Assembly: GCA_004329165.1 (NCBI GenBank)
Contig: CM014737.1
Span: 23,852,066 to 23,916,065, forward strand
DNA length: 64,000 nt
Source of the DNA: Spatholobus suberectus
Taxonomy: Eukaryota > Streptophyta > Magnoliopsida > Fabales > Fabaceae
Direction: 5' to 3'
In this document: positions 35,812-46,629 of the stretch, in pieces
Position numbering within the stretch: the stretch's first letter is position 1
How the letters are laid out: the number at the start of each line of letters is the position of its first letter
Notes under the pieces: generated by a model
What the model saw: the letters and a program-made list of their open reading frames with translations, nothing else
Database searches by the model: none
What the model was told of the DNA's origin: nothing
Position numbers and translations under genes: made by a program

Positions 35812-35952
35812 AAGTTTTTACATTATCAATCAATTAAAAATAATTTTTGATATGACTTTTAAGGTAGTTATTATCAAAGTCGACAAATTTACCATACATG
35901 GTAATTTGTGATTGAATGACAATATAAAAAAGCTTTACACTGTTAGTGCACA
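35812..35952. mobile_element. MITE, family A copy 2 (inverted)
   Basis: Read on the minus strand it starts GTGCACTAACAGTGTAAAGC and contains TCATTCAATCACAAATTACC and ATAATAACTACCTTAAAA, the same order of words as the element at 4222-4388. The right border (ending TTAGTGCACAT on the plus strand) is clear; the left border is approximate. Confidence 0.6.
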
Positions 35953-37097
35953 TCCTATTTTCTCTTCTTCGAAACACTAAAACTAACAATAATGGAATTA
36001 GAGCATGCTTGGAAAAGATTGATTCTAAGAAAAATAAGCATTTCTTTTAACACTCGAGTTTTGCGAGAACTACTATCATTTTTTCATGAGTCCTTTGCAA
36101 ATGATTATGACAAGGTATTAGACATGAATTCTGTTTTATTCTTTTTGTTTTCAGTTATAAATGTTTTGTGAAGAATTTTTGTAACAATTTGAGTTATTTG
36201 TCTTGTCAAATTACAAAGTGTTGTTACCTTTCATATTGGTCAAAGACATGTAAGACTTTCTAACAACAATTGAGAAAGAAGCTGATACAGAGATAGCAAT
36301 ACCAACTGCAAGTTGAAATAACAGATACTGATGCATACATTTTTGGATTAAGATTTTCTTGCAAGAATTATGAGGTGCTATGATTCATTTTGAAAATTGG
36401 TTCACCAATTCACACATTCAACTTCTGCCATGCATAAAAATTATCATAGTTACTTTATGACTTCTCCTAAATTATTATTTAGTTAACTTCACCTGGATCT
36501 TCAAATTGTTAGTGTTATGACTCTGACAAATACCAAATTGAATATGTGTTATGTTGTTCAGTTGGCTTTAAAACACATGTAAACACGAACATGACACGTC
36601 CAAAGACACATATACCGTACTAGTTAATGCAAAAATAAACTTAATGGTACACTAAACTTATTTACAAGCACGGAGCCAATCCAAGGTAGAGATCTTATTA
36701 TTGACTTATTCTATGTGAAGAGTTTTATATTGAGATGGGTGAAAAAACTCTCTCAAAGAGAAACTAGTATAACTTTGAGTATACCTTCGCTTGAAACGTG
36801 ATTATATTTTAATAAAATATTAGTTTATGATCCATATAATTTTATTAGGGTTCAACATATGATTTGTTAATCATTTAGCTTGCTGTTTAATATAAATACG
36901 GTTTTACACTATGTTACTAAGTTTGGCTTATTATTTTCATTATTGTTTGTTCATTGACTGGCGCCTCACGTGATCTACAAATCATATTTCAAATAGTCAG
37001 GCCCTTATAATAAACCGAACACTTCCTCTAAGCCTTGGATTTAGAATCCTTGGTGAGACTCTCCTTTGTGAAATGGACGTTATTGCAGTTATTCTGC
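35953..37097. other. Non-coding stretch
   Basis: No gene or element was recognised; no long open frame is present on either strand. Confidence 0.45.
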
Positions 37098-37416
37098 TGT
37101 TAATTGTTCTAGATGGAGTCTGGGCCTACTTCCAGCCCAAAATGATCCTCCTATTCGCTGGTCCAATGAGGCCCAACACACAACGCGATGCGCAATCGCA
37201 GTAGTCAGTTCGATGTGTAGTAGATGCGTGAATTATGCTAGGTAGTCCCACCTATAAATACCCAAGCAGTGTTCATTCTTCCAGGTATGTTCTCTTACAA
37301 GAATAGTACTAATATTCTCTTGGAGTGTTTGTAGGTGTACACCACCATCTTCTTCATTTGATAAACTCCAATGCTGTCCAGCTCGTGATGCCGCAAGCTG
37401 ACTTCCTCCACCAACA
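37098..37416 (+). mobile_element. Possible solo gypsy-type LTR
   Basis: A 319-bp TG...CA segment starts TGTTAATTGTTCTAG and ends CTCCACCAACA. It has a CCTATAAATACCC TATA box at about 37250 and TTGGAGTGTTTGTAGGTG at about 37320, a word shared with the gypsy-like LTR at 7465-7702. The sequence after it (GTTTGCACCG) only vaguely resembles a PBS and no internal region follows, so a solo LTR is the simplest reading. Confidence 0.38.
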
Positions 37417-38200
37417 CTAAGTTTGCACCGAATAGAAACATTAGTGGATAAGTTCTGTGTTGTTTAAGTTAGACTTGAGTTTTGACAAGAATTGTTCAGT
37501 TTAAGTGAGACTTGGCATGATACTATTAATCACTTGTGAGGCATATTTAACCATTAATGCTACAAGTGCAAATCGATAATTGTATACAATCACATTCATT
37601 TACTGTATTTACACAAGTGTATAACCATATAAAATGACTAATGGTTATGTTTGCCTAAGTGGTTAATAGGGTCATGATGTTATTGAAATGTCTAATGATG
37701 GTAAACTAAGTCTTAAAAGTGGTTAATTGTGCAAGGTGAACGTTGAGTGGAGAATTCCAACGGAACGGTAATCAATACTCATCTTTCTAAGAGTGTTATG
37801 TGCTTTCATTCTTTATTTTAAAGGGCATATAGGAATAATTTCTTCAAGTTTCACTCATGCACATGATTAGTAGTCAATTATCTAACAAAAATGCAGATGA
37901 CTGCATTAGCCAAAAGGTTCAATGAGTAAATTGGCAATGCTAATTCTTATATTACTAGGCACCAAATTGAGCTAATTTGATGCCAATATGACAAGAAGCA
38001 TATTTTAACACAGGAGTTTTCATTCACAAGTGGAGTTGAGGATGAGCTAATCTTTAAGTAACAAAATATAATCTATAAAAACTTACAACTAAGGAACCCC
38101 CTAGCAACCCTTAACAGGGAAGTTTAAAGTTGATGAAGCAGCTTTTTCCCTTATTTGTTGAATTAGCCTGGTCAGGAATTAGCTATATAAGCTCATTCAA

Positions 38201-41200
38201 TTAAGCCACTGCAACAACATGAGCCTTGTAACTCTGGCTTTCCTGCTGCCTGTGAACTGTGTTTTTAACACTGAGGCCAGGTGCACCAAAACAGAAATAA
38301 TGGCCCCTCAACTTCCTACCAACAGAAGTTCTCTTTACCAACTTTGGTGATTCATCATCAGGTGGTGGTTGACTTGAGCAAGATGGGCCAGCAATGTCAT
38401 TGTCAATGTAAATGCCCTTTTGCTTATCTATTGATCTAGGTGAAGAAATTGATGACTTTGAAAAGGAACTGGACCTGGATCTGCCTGAAACCTTTGCATG
38501 TGGCATGGATTGCATGACTCCATGCACTAGTCCTGAAGCAAACCTCTTCTTGGCATTTGGACTTGACTGGTGACTCCTGACAGATAGAGTTCTTTTGTTG
38601 TTAGGAAGTGAAGATGGCCTAGAAAATCTTTGTCTGAGTGGGGTTGGAGTTTCATCAAAGCTGTTATTCCATTTCCTGCACGAGTCCACTGAACCCTCAT
38701 CTGTAGACTTCTTGAATCCTTCAGATTTCTTGTCCTTCACCCTAGGCCACTGAAGAACTCTCTTCAACCTTGCTGCTGCGTAGTTCACAGAACTTGGCCT
38801 TTTTCTAGTGGTTGATACACAGTTCTCAGTGGCGTTTGGGTCATAAGGAATGTGTTCTGATGAAGATGAACTCACTCCTCCACTCCCATGATCAGCAGCA
38901 CTAGCATCTGACACATTCTCAATGCCAGTGTACAAAAATATTTCAGTGTCTGAGACTCTAAATGATGTCCCAGGACTGCTTCCAATGCTTTGCTTTCTCA
39001 AGTGTGATGCTATGGCTTTTCTTGAACTATGACCTTGACAACCAAACATTCCCCCAGCTGAGATCAACTTTTTGATTAGTATATCTGACGATGCAGAATT
39101 GGGGTGTTGCCTAAGGTAGTCTAGTGGGGTCATGCCATCAACATCACATATATTCACATTTATCGATGGGGCCGTCGTCAGGAGCTGCACAAGATCAGTG
39201 TGAATGTTTCCTATGATGGCCATGTGAAGAGCAGTTCTTCCATCATTGTTCTTGACATTGATAATGTCCTCTACATGAAAGTTCTTCCCACGTAGCAAGT
39301 TTCTCAGAAGTTCAACCTGCCGGTCCAATCTTCGGAATGCGTGAGACTGAAAGCCAGACACAGCCTTATGTAGAAAAGTTTCTCCAGAGTTGTTTCTCAG
39401 GGAGATCAATGGGGGAAATGCTGAGACTAGAGCCTCAGCTGTAGGTAATTGGCCCCTGGAAGCAGCCACATGCAAAGCAGTGTTACCCTGATGGTCTGTG
39501 GAGTAGATCACGTCAAAGGATGATGTAAGATATTTAACTACCTGCATAAGAAACAAGAATAGTTCAGATTTAATTTCATACCACTACAACAAAATCAAAG
39601 GACAAGATTAAAGCAAGGGGTTGATCCTCCTCTGTGAGTCCATAATTGCAATAATATGGGAAGCTCAACAACAAAAGAGCAATTCTAGCACAGTGCCTAT
39701 AGGCACAATCAATCAAAAGGTCAATTTGCATTAAAATAATAACAAAAAGAAAACAAAGTCTGTGTTAAAATTACTCCTTCCAATCCTTTTCATAGAAACT
39801 TTTTGAGAAGTTTACCTTAGTCCTTTTTAAAAGGAACCTCTAAATTGTTTACTGTATTAATATTTTTTTTTTTACAAAAATACCCTTAACTACTCAACAA
39901 CAAATATGATATATTAATTTCTTGGACTCTCTCTCTCTCATGAGGATTGGGGAAGATCACCGGGCAGAACTAACTCTCTCATTCACTTTGCCTCTTCCTA
40001 TAGAATGCAAAAAGTTATTACATAATGGAAATATATTAATTAATTAGTTGCAAAAAGCTTAAGAGAATGAGGTCTCAATAGTTTAAAGGTAATTCTAGAA
40101 AAATTATATAATTTGTTTATGAATTTAATGCCATTAACCATAAATTAACTAAAGTCCTTAATTCTTGTCAAGTGGTTAAAAGGATCATAGTCTATGTGAT
40201 AATGCAAGAATTACTCACAATAATAAGGATCTTACTAAGATTAGATTAATTCTATTGCTATCTGATTTTCCATACCAAATATTCTCTATGAGGGGTTCTT
40301 CATTGTACATATCAAGAAACAATCAATGTTCATTTAACACCAACCAAAATTTTATATGTTGAGATCTTTCAAAATTCCCCTACTACTACACCAGAATTAT
40401 CTGAAAGGGGTTATGAGAAAGAAGCTGAAGAGTAGCAGTAGCTTCAAACATTTGGTGCTTAAAAATGAAACAGAAGTCATAATGAAAGACAAGACTATCA
40501 CCTCAACCTGCCCTCTGCCTGCAGCTGCATGTAAAACAGTAGATCCCTCAGCATCTCTATAAGCCAAAACATCAGAACAATTGGCAAGAAGCTCCTCTAA
40601 AATCTTCAGGTTTCCTCCTCTAGCAGCAGCATGAACAGCCCTATTGGTCATCTCCCACCTGTAAACAGAAGGAATGTCCCCAACATGCTCCTCCATCATC
40701 CCACCTTTGCCAGTTAGAAACCTTGGTGAAACAGCAAAGTCAAATAGCAGCCTGAAAACCTCACAATTCTTGCTCCTTGCAGCAGCATAAAGTATGTCAG
40801 TAACACCATACTCTCCCTCACCAAAAACCAGCAAAGGGTTCCTCTCAAGAAGCACTTGAACAAAACCCAAGTCCCCGGCCGAGGCAGCAGTGTACATTAG
40901 CCATCCGCCATAGCCAGCTCGGATGAGAGAGTTCTTCCCCCTCTTGGACTCACATTCAAGAAGCAGCTTCTGTGCCACTTCACTACGAAACTTTGCAACA
41001 TCATTGAATTGTTCCTCATCATCCCACACCACTTCCAGGCGCCGAATTCGGCGCAGGGAAGTAAGCTTGAAAAGGTGGTTGCTGTCCATTCTAAGCAGCT
41101 CACGAACCAAGTCATAGTGGCCATTAGCAGCAGCCCAATCTATTGGTGATGCATACCACCACTGGTCCCCAGTGCTCTCCCAACGAAGAGGAAAGTATGT

Positions 41201-41209
41201 AGGAGGCAT
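38201..41209 (-). CDS. Ankyrin-repeat protein (two exons, about 682 aa)
   Basis: Exon 1 is 41209-40502 (236 codons) and exon 2 is 39541-38201 (446 codons plus stop). The 960-bp intron has a GT donor (GAG|GTGATA) and AG acceptor (TTATGCAG|GTAG), phase 0, within an ankyrin repeat (GRGQVE|VVKYL). About eight ankyrin repeats are visible, near residues 20-50 (SPIDWAAANGHYDLVREL), 100-160, 190-220 (NRAVHAAARGGNLKILEEL), 224-253, 257-285 (GNTALHVAASRGQ), 290-330 and 333-375 (DGRTALHMAI, DGMTPLDYL). The C-terminal 300 residues are basic, Ser-rich and probably disordered. No PGG membrane domain, RING or kinase domain is seen, so a soluble protein-interaction role is likely, with unknown partners. The start MPPTYFPLRWESTGDQWWYA matches, from memory, the Arabidopsis At3g01750-type family. 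The gene appears intact. Confidence 0.92.
39542..40501 (-). other. Intron of the ankyrin-repeat gene
   Basis: 960 bp, AT-rich, with canonical GT...AG borders. The plus-strand open frame at 40356-40562 crosses its edge and is a shadow of the gene. Confidence 0.85.
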
Positions 41210-42570
41210 TGAGAAGATTGAAAAGGCTAAAAACTAGTGATTTGAAAACTCTAACAACTTTAACAAAATGAAAACAGATAATAATTGAAACTGAGAAGAA
41301 CCAACTAAAATCAACTCAACCTCACACTGAAACTAATGATTGCAAAGGTGAAAGGGAAAGAAAGTAATTGAGGATGGAACTGAGACAGCACAAAACAAGA
41401 GTATAGAAGCTGGACCTGTGTGAGGAAAATAGAAAACTGATACAGCACAAGAAAGCTTAGATGGGAATTATGACAATGAACAACTAATTAAGTGAGTATA
41501 AAGGGAACCAAAATATTGAAATGTGAGAAATGTAGAAAAGCACTAAAGCATACACATGAAGACAACACATGCGACTAATTAAAGGATTGAATTGTACCAC
41601 TTGCAAAATTCCATTAGAACACTGAGTAATCAAATATGATAAGGATCACAAGCTCACAAGGAAAAAGAAGGGTCCCTGAGGTTGGTTACGTGGGCTGGTG
41701 GTGTGATCATAATTAATAATATCAAGTAAATAGTATGAGAATGGAAACAGCCATAATTGTTCTCACAAAGTTAACACGGAAAAGGTAACAGGCATTTCAA
41801 AGAAGAATATTGTTTATAAAAGTGATCACAAGACCATTTGCGGAAGATAACTTGAGAAAGGGATGTGATATTCCAGAAAACAAATTGTTCAGCTTGGAAT
41901 CTTAAAAGGGAACTCCAAGATGCCAATTAAAATCCCATTGATGATTATTGTTTAGAACAGTGAAATGCTAGAAGGATGCAAAGGGCATGAATAATAATGA
42001 AAGAGGGGTTGGATACAATGATGGTAGAAGAAGGAAGTTCAACCAATGAGAAAGAGATTTTACTGTTCACAAAGGTATTGAAGTAATTATAGAGGCTAAA
42101 CTGAAGCACGGTGCTTTTGCTTCACACTTTCAGAGACAGAACTCATGTGACCATCAAATGTTGTGTGCCACTTGTAATAAAATAAATTATCAGAGTCTTT
42201 GGACAATCAATTGTATATGAAGATATGGTTAAAGTGATAGTTTAGTTCCACAATGCACATCTTATAGTCCTATACGATTGTTCAACCAAGGTTATAATGT
42301 GCTAACTCATTCCTCTGGAATGTTTCGGACAAAGTTTATTGAAATTGACTCTTTTTTTTTTTTCTTTTTATCAAAACTTAGCAACGTAATAGACAGCCAC
42401 ACGTTTACAATATAGAATATAGCATCTATGAAAATAAATAAGGTAGGTTGTCAGTTCACGCTATCTTTTAAAAGAAATTCTACTTGCTCTCACTACACAA
42501 ATTTTTCTATACCTCTTTCTCGTTTATTAATTTAATATAAAGAAATTATGTATATATATGGCATACAGTG
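41210..42570 (-). other. Upstream region of the ankyrin-repeat gene
   Basis: This should hold the 5' UTR and promoter. It is purine-rich on the plus strand (C/T-rich in gene orientation), as expected of a plant leader, for about 400 bp. No unambiguous TATA box or leader intron was picked out. Confidence 0.4.
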
Positions 42571-42770
42571 GTAGCCTGGTAGGCCTTACATCAAAGAGAG
42601 GTGGGGTTCAATTCTTAACTAGGCAAATCGCATTAACTGAGTTGACCTGAATTTAAATCTTACCTAAATCGTTTATTGGTAGGTTATATATATTATTATA
42701 ATTTATAAGCATTCGTTGAGTCTGGAAGACCCGTGACCCTAAATTTTATTCTTAGAAAAACTAAATAAAT
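42571..42770 (+). mobile_element. Possible tRNA-derived SINE
   Basis: GTGGTAGCCTGGTAGGCC at about 42568-42585 resembles a pol III A box, and GGGGTTCAATTC at about 42603-42614, some 35 bp further on, resembles a B box (consensus GGTTCGANTCC). The unit ends in an A-rich AAACTAAATAAATAAATAA tail. Target duplications were not identified. Confidence 0.4.
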
Positions 42771-43189
42771 AAATAATGTATGTATATAATTAGTAGAAAA
42801 TAATATTATGTGATTGGATTGGAGGTGCAAAAAAGGTTTGAAAAGGAAGTGTACAATAGTAAATTTCATTTAGCAACAAAATATTGTTTGGGGGTTTTCT
42901 GAGTAATAGTCTCCCTAACCCACCGCCCCTAAAAGTAGTTGAATTGTTTGTGCTTGTGAACCTAAATTTAGTGACTGGCCTAAAAGTTTCAACTCTTAAA
43001 GCAAATAAATCAAATTTTGTCGGCCAAATTAACCAATGATTTGATGCCATGGCAACATGAAAAGAACAAGCCATAGAATTTGAGAAGCTTTCGGTTTGGT
43101 CACGAGAATTTTTTATACGTTTGTATAAACTGATAATTTATACCATAAATGGGTACTTTGTCCCAAACAAAAGAGAAATGTTATTTGCA
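42771..43189. other. Non-coding stretch
   Basis: No gene supported. The 94-codon minus-strand frame at 42790-43074 has no recognised motif and no splice context. Confidence 0.4.
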
Positions 43190-43433
43190 CAACAATTCAT
43201 ACAACAGTTTGTATAATAATACTTAGAGAAAAGTAATATTGTATATGAAATAATATTGTATGTGAAATAATATTGTATGTGAAATTAAGCCGTGAGCTAT
43301 ATAGTACTTCTACTTCAGAAGTTTTCTACAATAACTCATATAACAGTTTGTACAACAACACTTAGAAAAAAGTAATATTGTATGTGAAATAAAGCCGTGA
43401 GCTATATAGTATTTCTACTTCGGAAGTTTTGTT
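43190..43433 (+). repeat. Tandem duplication of about 115-130 bp
   Basis: The unit (CAACAATTCATACAACAGTT at its start, GCCGTGAGCTATATAGTA near its end, then TTCTACTTCRGAAGTTTT) occurs at about 43190-43326 and again at about 43327-43433. In the first copy a 17-bp piece (AATATTGTATGTGAAAT) is itself repeated, explaining the length difference. Confidence 0.85.
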
Positions 43434-44571
43434 ATCCGACTTTTATTCTCTCATACATTCCTATTCCAAGGTTGAATTTCATTTTTCAAATGTTCTTATT
43501 GCCACAAAACTTGTAGATTCATTCTTCACTTCATTAGACAAATAAAGAAACACAGCTCATGTTAATTAATCAGTCTATGACTATTAGGACTGTTGCTAAG
43601 GTTAAGCAAAGAAAATAGAAATTAATGTACGATGAATATGAAGACATGAGGTAATTTGATATTATCATATTAAGAAATGTAAACGACAAAAAAGCAAGCA
43701 CGCGTGGTGGACTTGGCTGATCAGCCCCTCGTGAGAATATCCCATCAATAAAGTTTCTACCCCTTCCACAAATATCTTATCCCGTATTGACCAAAACATT
43801 TTCCGGACATTCAACAAAAGCATTGGTTGAATAATTGAGAGATACCCCTTTCTTATTACCATCATCAATTACTATTAGTTTAAGATAAATGTTATTTATA
43901 CAACAATTTATACAATAAAAAGTGTTATTGTACAAATTGTTGTAAGAATTATTGTATGTGTATCACATCTTTTAGTTTAATATCTAACCTCGTTGATCCT
44001 AAAAGGTTTTTCTAGTTTTTCTGCTCCAATGCTTCACAAAAAATCGCAGTTAAGAGGCACAGGTCAAGTTTTGAATGCAATTCAGCCACAGATAAAAAAA
44101 GAAGCCATCTAATATTTCAAGATAAATGCCTCATGCTTGCAGCTAAGCCATCAGTATCTCCTAAACCAACAATTATTATCACCACAACTGAAATGTACAA
44201 ACTCAATGGTGAACATATTATGAGAATCAATGGCCTTAATGCAAGTTAATGAGGGTTGGTAATCCCTTCAGAAAATGGTAGTTCACCTTGTTTAGGACAT
44301 TATGCTGGCAGGGATTACGTTTAAAGATTTTGGTGAGCTGTCTTTGCCAAGTGCTCAACAGCGACCCGAGTCCAACCACTCATGTTCATTGATCTTGGAA
44401 TCACAACTCTCAAAAGCAAAAGTGAACATGTGAAAGGCAGCTTTTAACATATAGGTACTACATCCAAAAGCTGTATAGAGCAGGGTGCCTGCTTTTAACA
44501 ACAATGATGCATGTCATGTCCAATTCCACCCTCCACCAGTATCATTTTCTTGCCTCTTCTTTTAACTTCAG
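43434..44571. other. Non-coding stretch with a small inverted repeat
   Basis: At about 43901-43953 TACAACAATTTATACAATAA faces TTATTGTACAAATTGTTGTA, a 20-bp-arm hairpin with a short loop; it shares the TACAACA..TTGT words with the tandem duplication just upstream. No gene was seen up to 44571; the 3' UTR of the three-exon model may lie in the last part. Confidence 0.5.
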
Positions 44572-45861
44572 CTAGTCTCTTTCTTGCTTTAGTGAGGGGT
44601 CAGGAAACCATAGCTTCACATGGGCTCTAGGAGCAAAATAACCATCACTAACAAATTCCCAATACACTGTTCAATGAACAAGGTTAGATTATAAACAGTG
44701 ATGTATTATCATGGATATGCACTAGTCTTTCCAGATTATACCATCAAAATATGGGGATTCAGCATTACAGTTCCATTATTTGATCATCAAATAATTGATA
44801 CCGTATGTAATGCGGTATAATATTTTGTATACATGCATCTAAAAAATATATCCTAAAATCAAAGAGAACAACTTTGTGTTGTCCCAATTTTCCATTTAGA
44901 AAACATTTTCCTATGGGATAAGTAGATACAGTACAGGGACCACAACCAAGGGGAAAAAAAATGATACAGGCAGGCAGTAAGGGACCACTAAACCATGACC
45001 AGTACACATTATCTCCGGATCTTAAAATGATTTAACTCTTCTAACTTAATATAATGTATAAAGTGAGAAGATAAAAAAATGATTATTTATTTAAACTAAA
45101 GATATATGCACACATAGGGACTGTTTACTTTGAAACAAAAATTATTTTTATTTTCAAAGATTTGTATAACAAAATAAAAATAAAGTGAATTTTCGAAATT
45201 AAAAATAAAACAAAGGAAAACAGAAATCAAGTCTCACTATAGGAGTAAATTCCTTTTTAGATGAAGCAATTAAAAAGTTCACCCAAACCATTCCAGTATA
45301 TGACTAATACTGAAAGAAGGCTCCACCAAGTCAATGATAGAAAAGGGAAATAGTATATGCACTTTTAGTAAACCTCCAAAAGTGAGATACCATTGGATCA
45401 CCCACCAGTTAAGTTCACTGGCCGGGGGACAGGAGATAGTGGCTTCCACCCACGAAGTTCCATAGCAATGTCAAAACTATGGCCCATGTACATGAAGCAA
45501 TAAAAAAAAAAAAAATACTTAATACACATTGCATGTAGTGGAACTAGTTTAAGTTTCTATACCATTCTTGTAAGAAGAATCACATAATGGGAGCAAAGCC
45601 AATCACAAGAAGTTACAAATCTAATTGCATTTCTATCTAAAATGAACACAAAAATTAAAAATTCCTTATTGATCTTCTACAAAATAAGTTGTTGCCAAGT
45701 ATGTTATATTTACTTCTAATGGAAAAATTTATCCAGATTTTTACTTGGCGTGATTCTTGAACGAAAGCATATTTGATATATACAAATGTGCAATTACCAT
45801 TCCGAAGTCACCGCAATTGAGTTTGAGGGGAAGGACATTCCTTCGCCGTTTATGTAAAAAT
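44572..45861 (-). CDS. Three-exon 3' gene end or fragment, product unrecognised
   Basis: Three short minus-strand blocks fit splice rules and phase. Exon A is 45861-45798 (CAG|AT... to ...GAATG|GTAATT; contains INGEGMSFPSNSIAVTSE). Exon B is 45476-45406 (ATAG|TTTTGAC to AACTG|GTGGGT; contains FDIAMELRGWKPLSPVPRP). Exon C is 44666-44572 (AACAG|TGTATTGG to TAG; contains GYFAPRAHVKLWFPDP). Both junctions restore a codon exactly, and the exons are more GC-rich than their surroundings. Exon A begins in mid-codon, so a further upstream exon is needed, or translation starts at the ATG inside exon A. The only room upstream before mL54 is about 350 bp. I do not recognise the family. It may be a small gene, an alternative 3' part of the mL54 transcript, or a relic. 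Confidence 0.42.
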
Positions 45862-46224
45862 CTGCTTGAATGAACATTATAATAAATGTCTAATCAGTCT
45901 TAAAAAGCTAAGAAAAGAAAAGAAAAGGAAAATTATTGACAAGGTTCTGTTCAATCAACAAAGGCAATCAGATTTAATCTACCAAGCAACCCAGGGAAAA
46001 AAAACAGACTGAAGTAGTAGTAACTAGAAAGGAAAAAAAACAAAAGTGCTAAATCATGCAAATCTTCGGCTTTTGTTCCGTTTCATGATTTGCATACATG
46101 TAAGCCAATTACTCAAAGGAATCTCAGAAGACTGAGAACCACAAAAAAAAAAAAAAAAGATGGAAAAACTCCACACTGTTATTTCAACACCCCATGCCCC
46201 TAATTTCTCTTTTTGACCATTGAA

Positions 46225-46620
46225 TCAGTTCTTTGCCTTGACAGAGTTATTCTCCTTGATCCTTGCTCGGTTATCCAGCTTCACGAAGCGTTTTAGATCT
46301 TCATAAGGTAGTGTTTCAATATTCTTCCTACGCAATTCACTAAGTGCAGGGCGTTTATCAAGCAGATGCCACAACCAGTCAGGGTATTCTGAATCAGGCT
46401 GGATTTTTGGGTCAGTTCCCTCCTTGAGAATGTTAGCACCTACAACTGTACTTGACTTGACTTCCTTGCTAAGAGTTGATGCTTTGGGTGCATCAGCAGC
46501 TCCACCCCCTTTAGATCCTTTCTTTGCTTTACCGGTAGCGAAAGTTCGTTGGCATGCAACCCCAACTGCCTCTTTGGTGGTAAGAATGTGTCTAATAGAC
46601 CTGGCATGGTTCATTGCCAT
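46225..46620 (-). CDS. MRPL54: Mitochondrial ribosomal protein mL54 (MRPL54/L37-like)
   Basis: A 131-aa intact frame. The first 27 residues are basic with Arg, Ser and Thr and no acidic residue before Glu17 (MAMNHARSIRHI, then CQRTFATGK), as expected for a mitochondrial targeting peptide with cleavage near FAT. A Gly/Lys linker follows. The core, residues 50-131, holds GANILKEGTDPKIQPDSEYP, DWLWHLLDKRPALSELRR and LKRFVKLDNRARIKENN, the diagnostic pattern of the mL54 family, a protein of the large mitochondrial ribosomal subunit. ATG at 46620 lies nine bases inside the exon, after a TTTTTCAG acceptor, so the whole coding sequence is in one exon. In Arabidopsis, from memory, the homologue At3g01740 adjoins an ankyrin gene like the one at 38201-41209. 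Confidence 0.9.
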   Translation of the reverse strand: MAMNHARSIRHILTTKEAVGVACQRTFATGKAKKGSKGGGAADAPKASTLSKEVKSSTVVGANILKEGTDPKIQPDSEYPDWLWHLLDKRPALSELRRKNIETLPYEDLKRFVKLDNRARIKENNSVKAKN

Positions 46621-46629
46621 GACTGTCTT

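Noticed and set aside
42790..43074. 94-aa minus-strand frame near the ankyrin gene promoter
   Set aside because: No known motif, no splice context and no codon-level hint; probably chance.
44765..45007. 80-aa minus-strand frame between exons B and C of the unnamed gene
   Set aside because: It lies in the predicted intron, in a phase that does not connect with the neighbouring exons.
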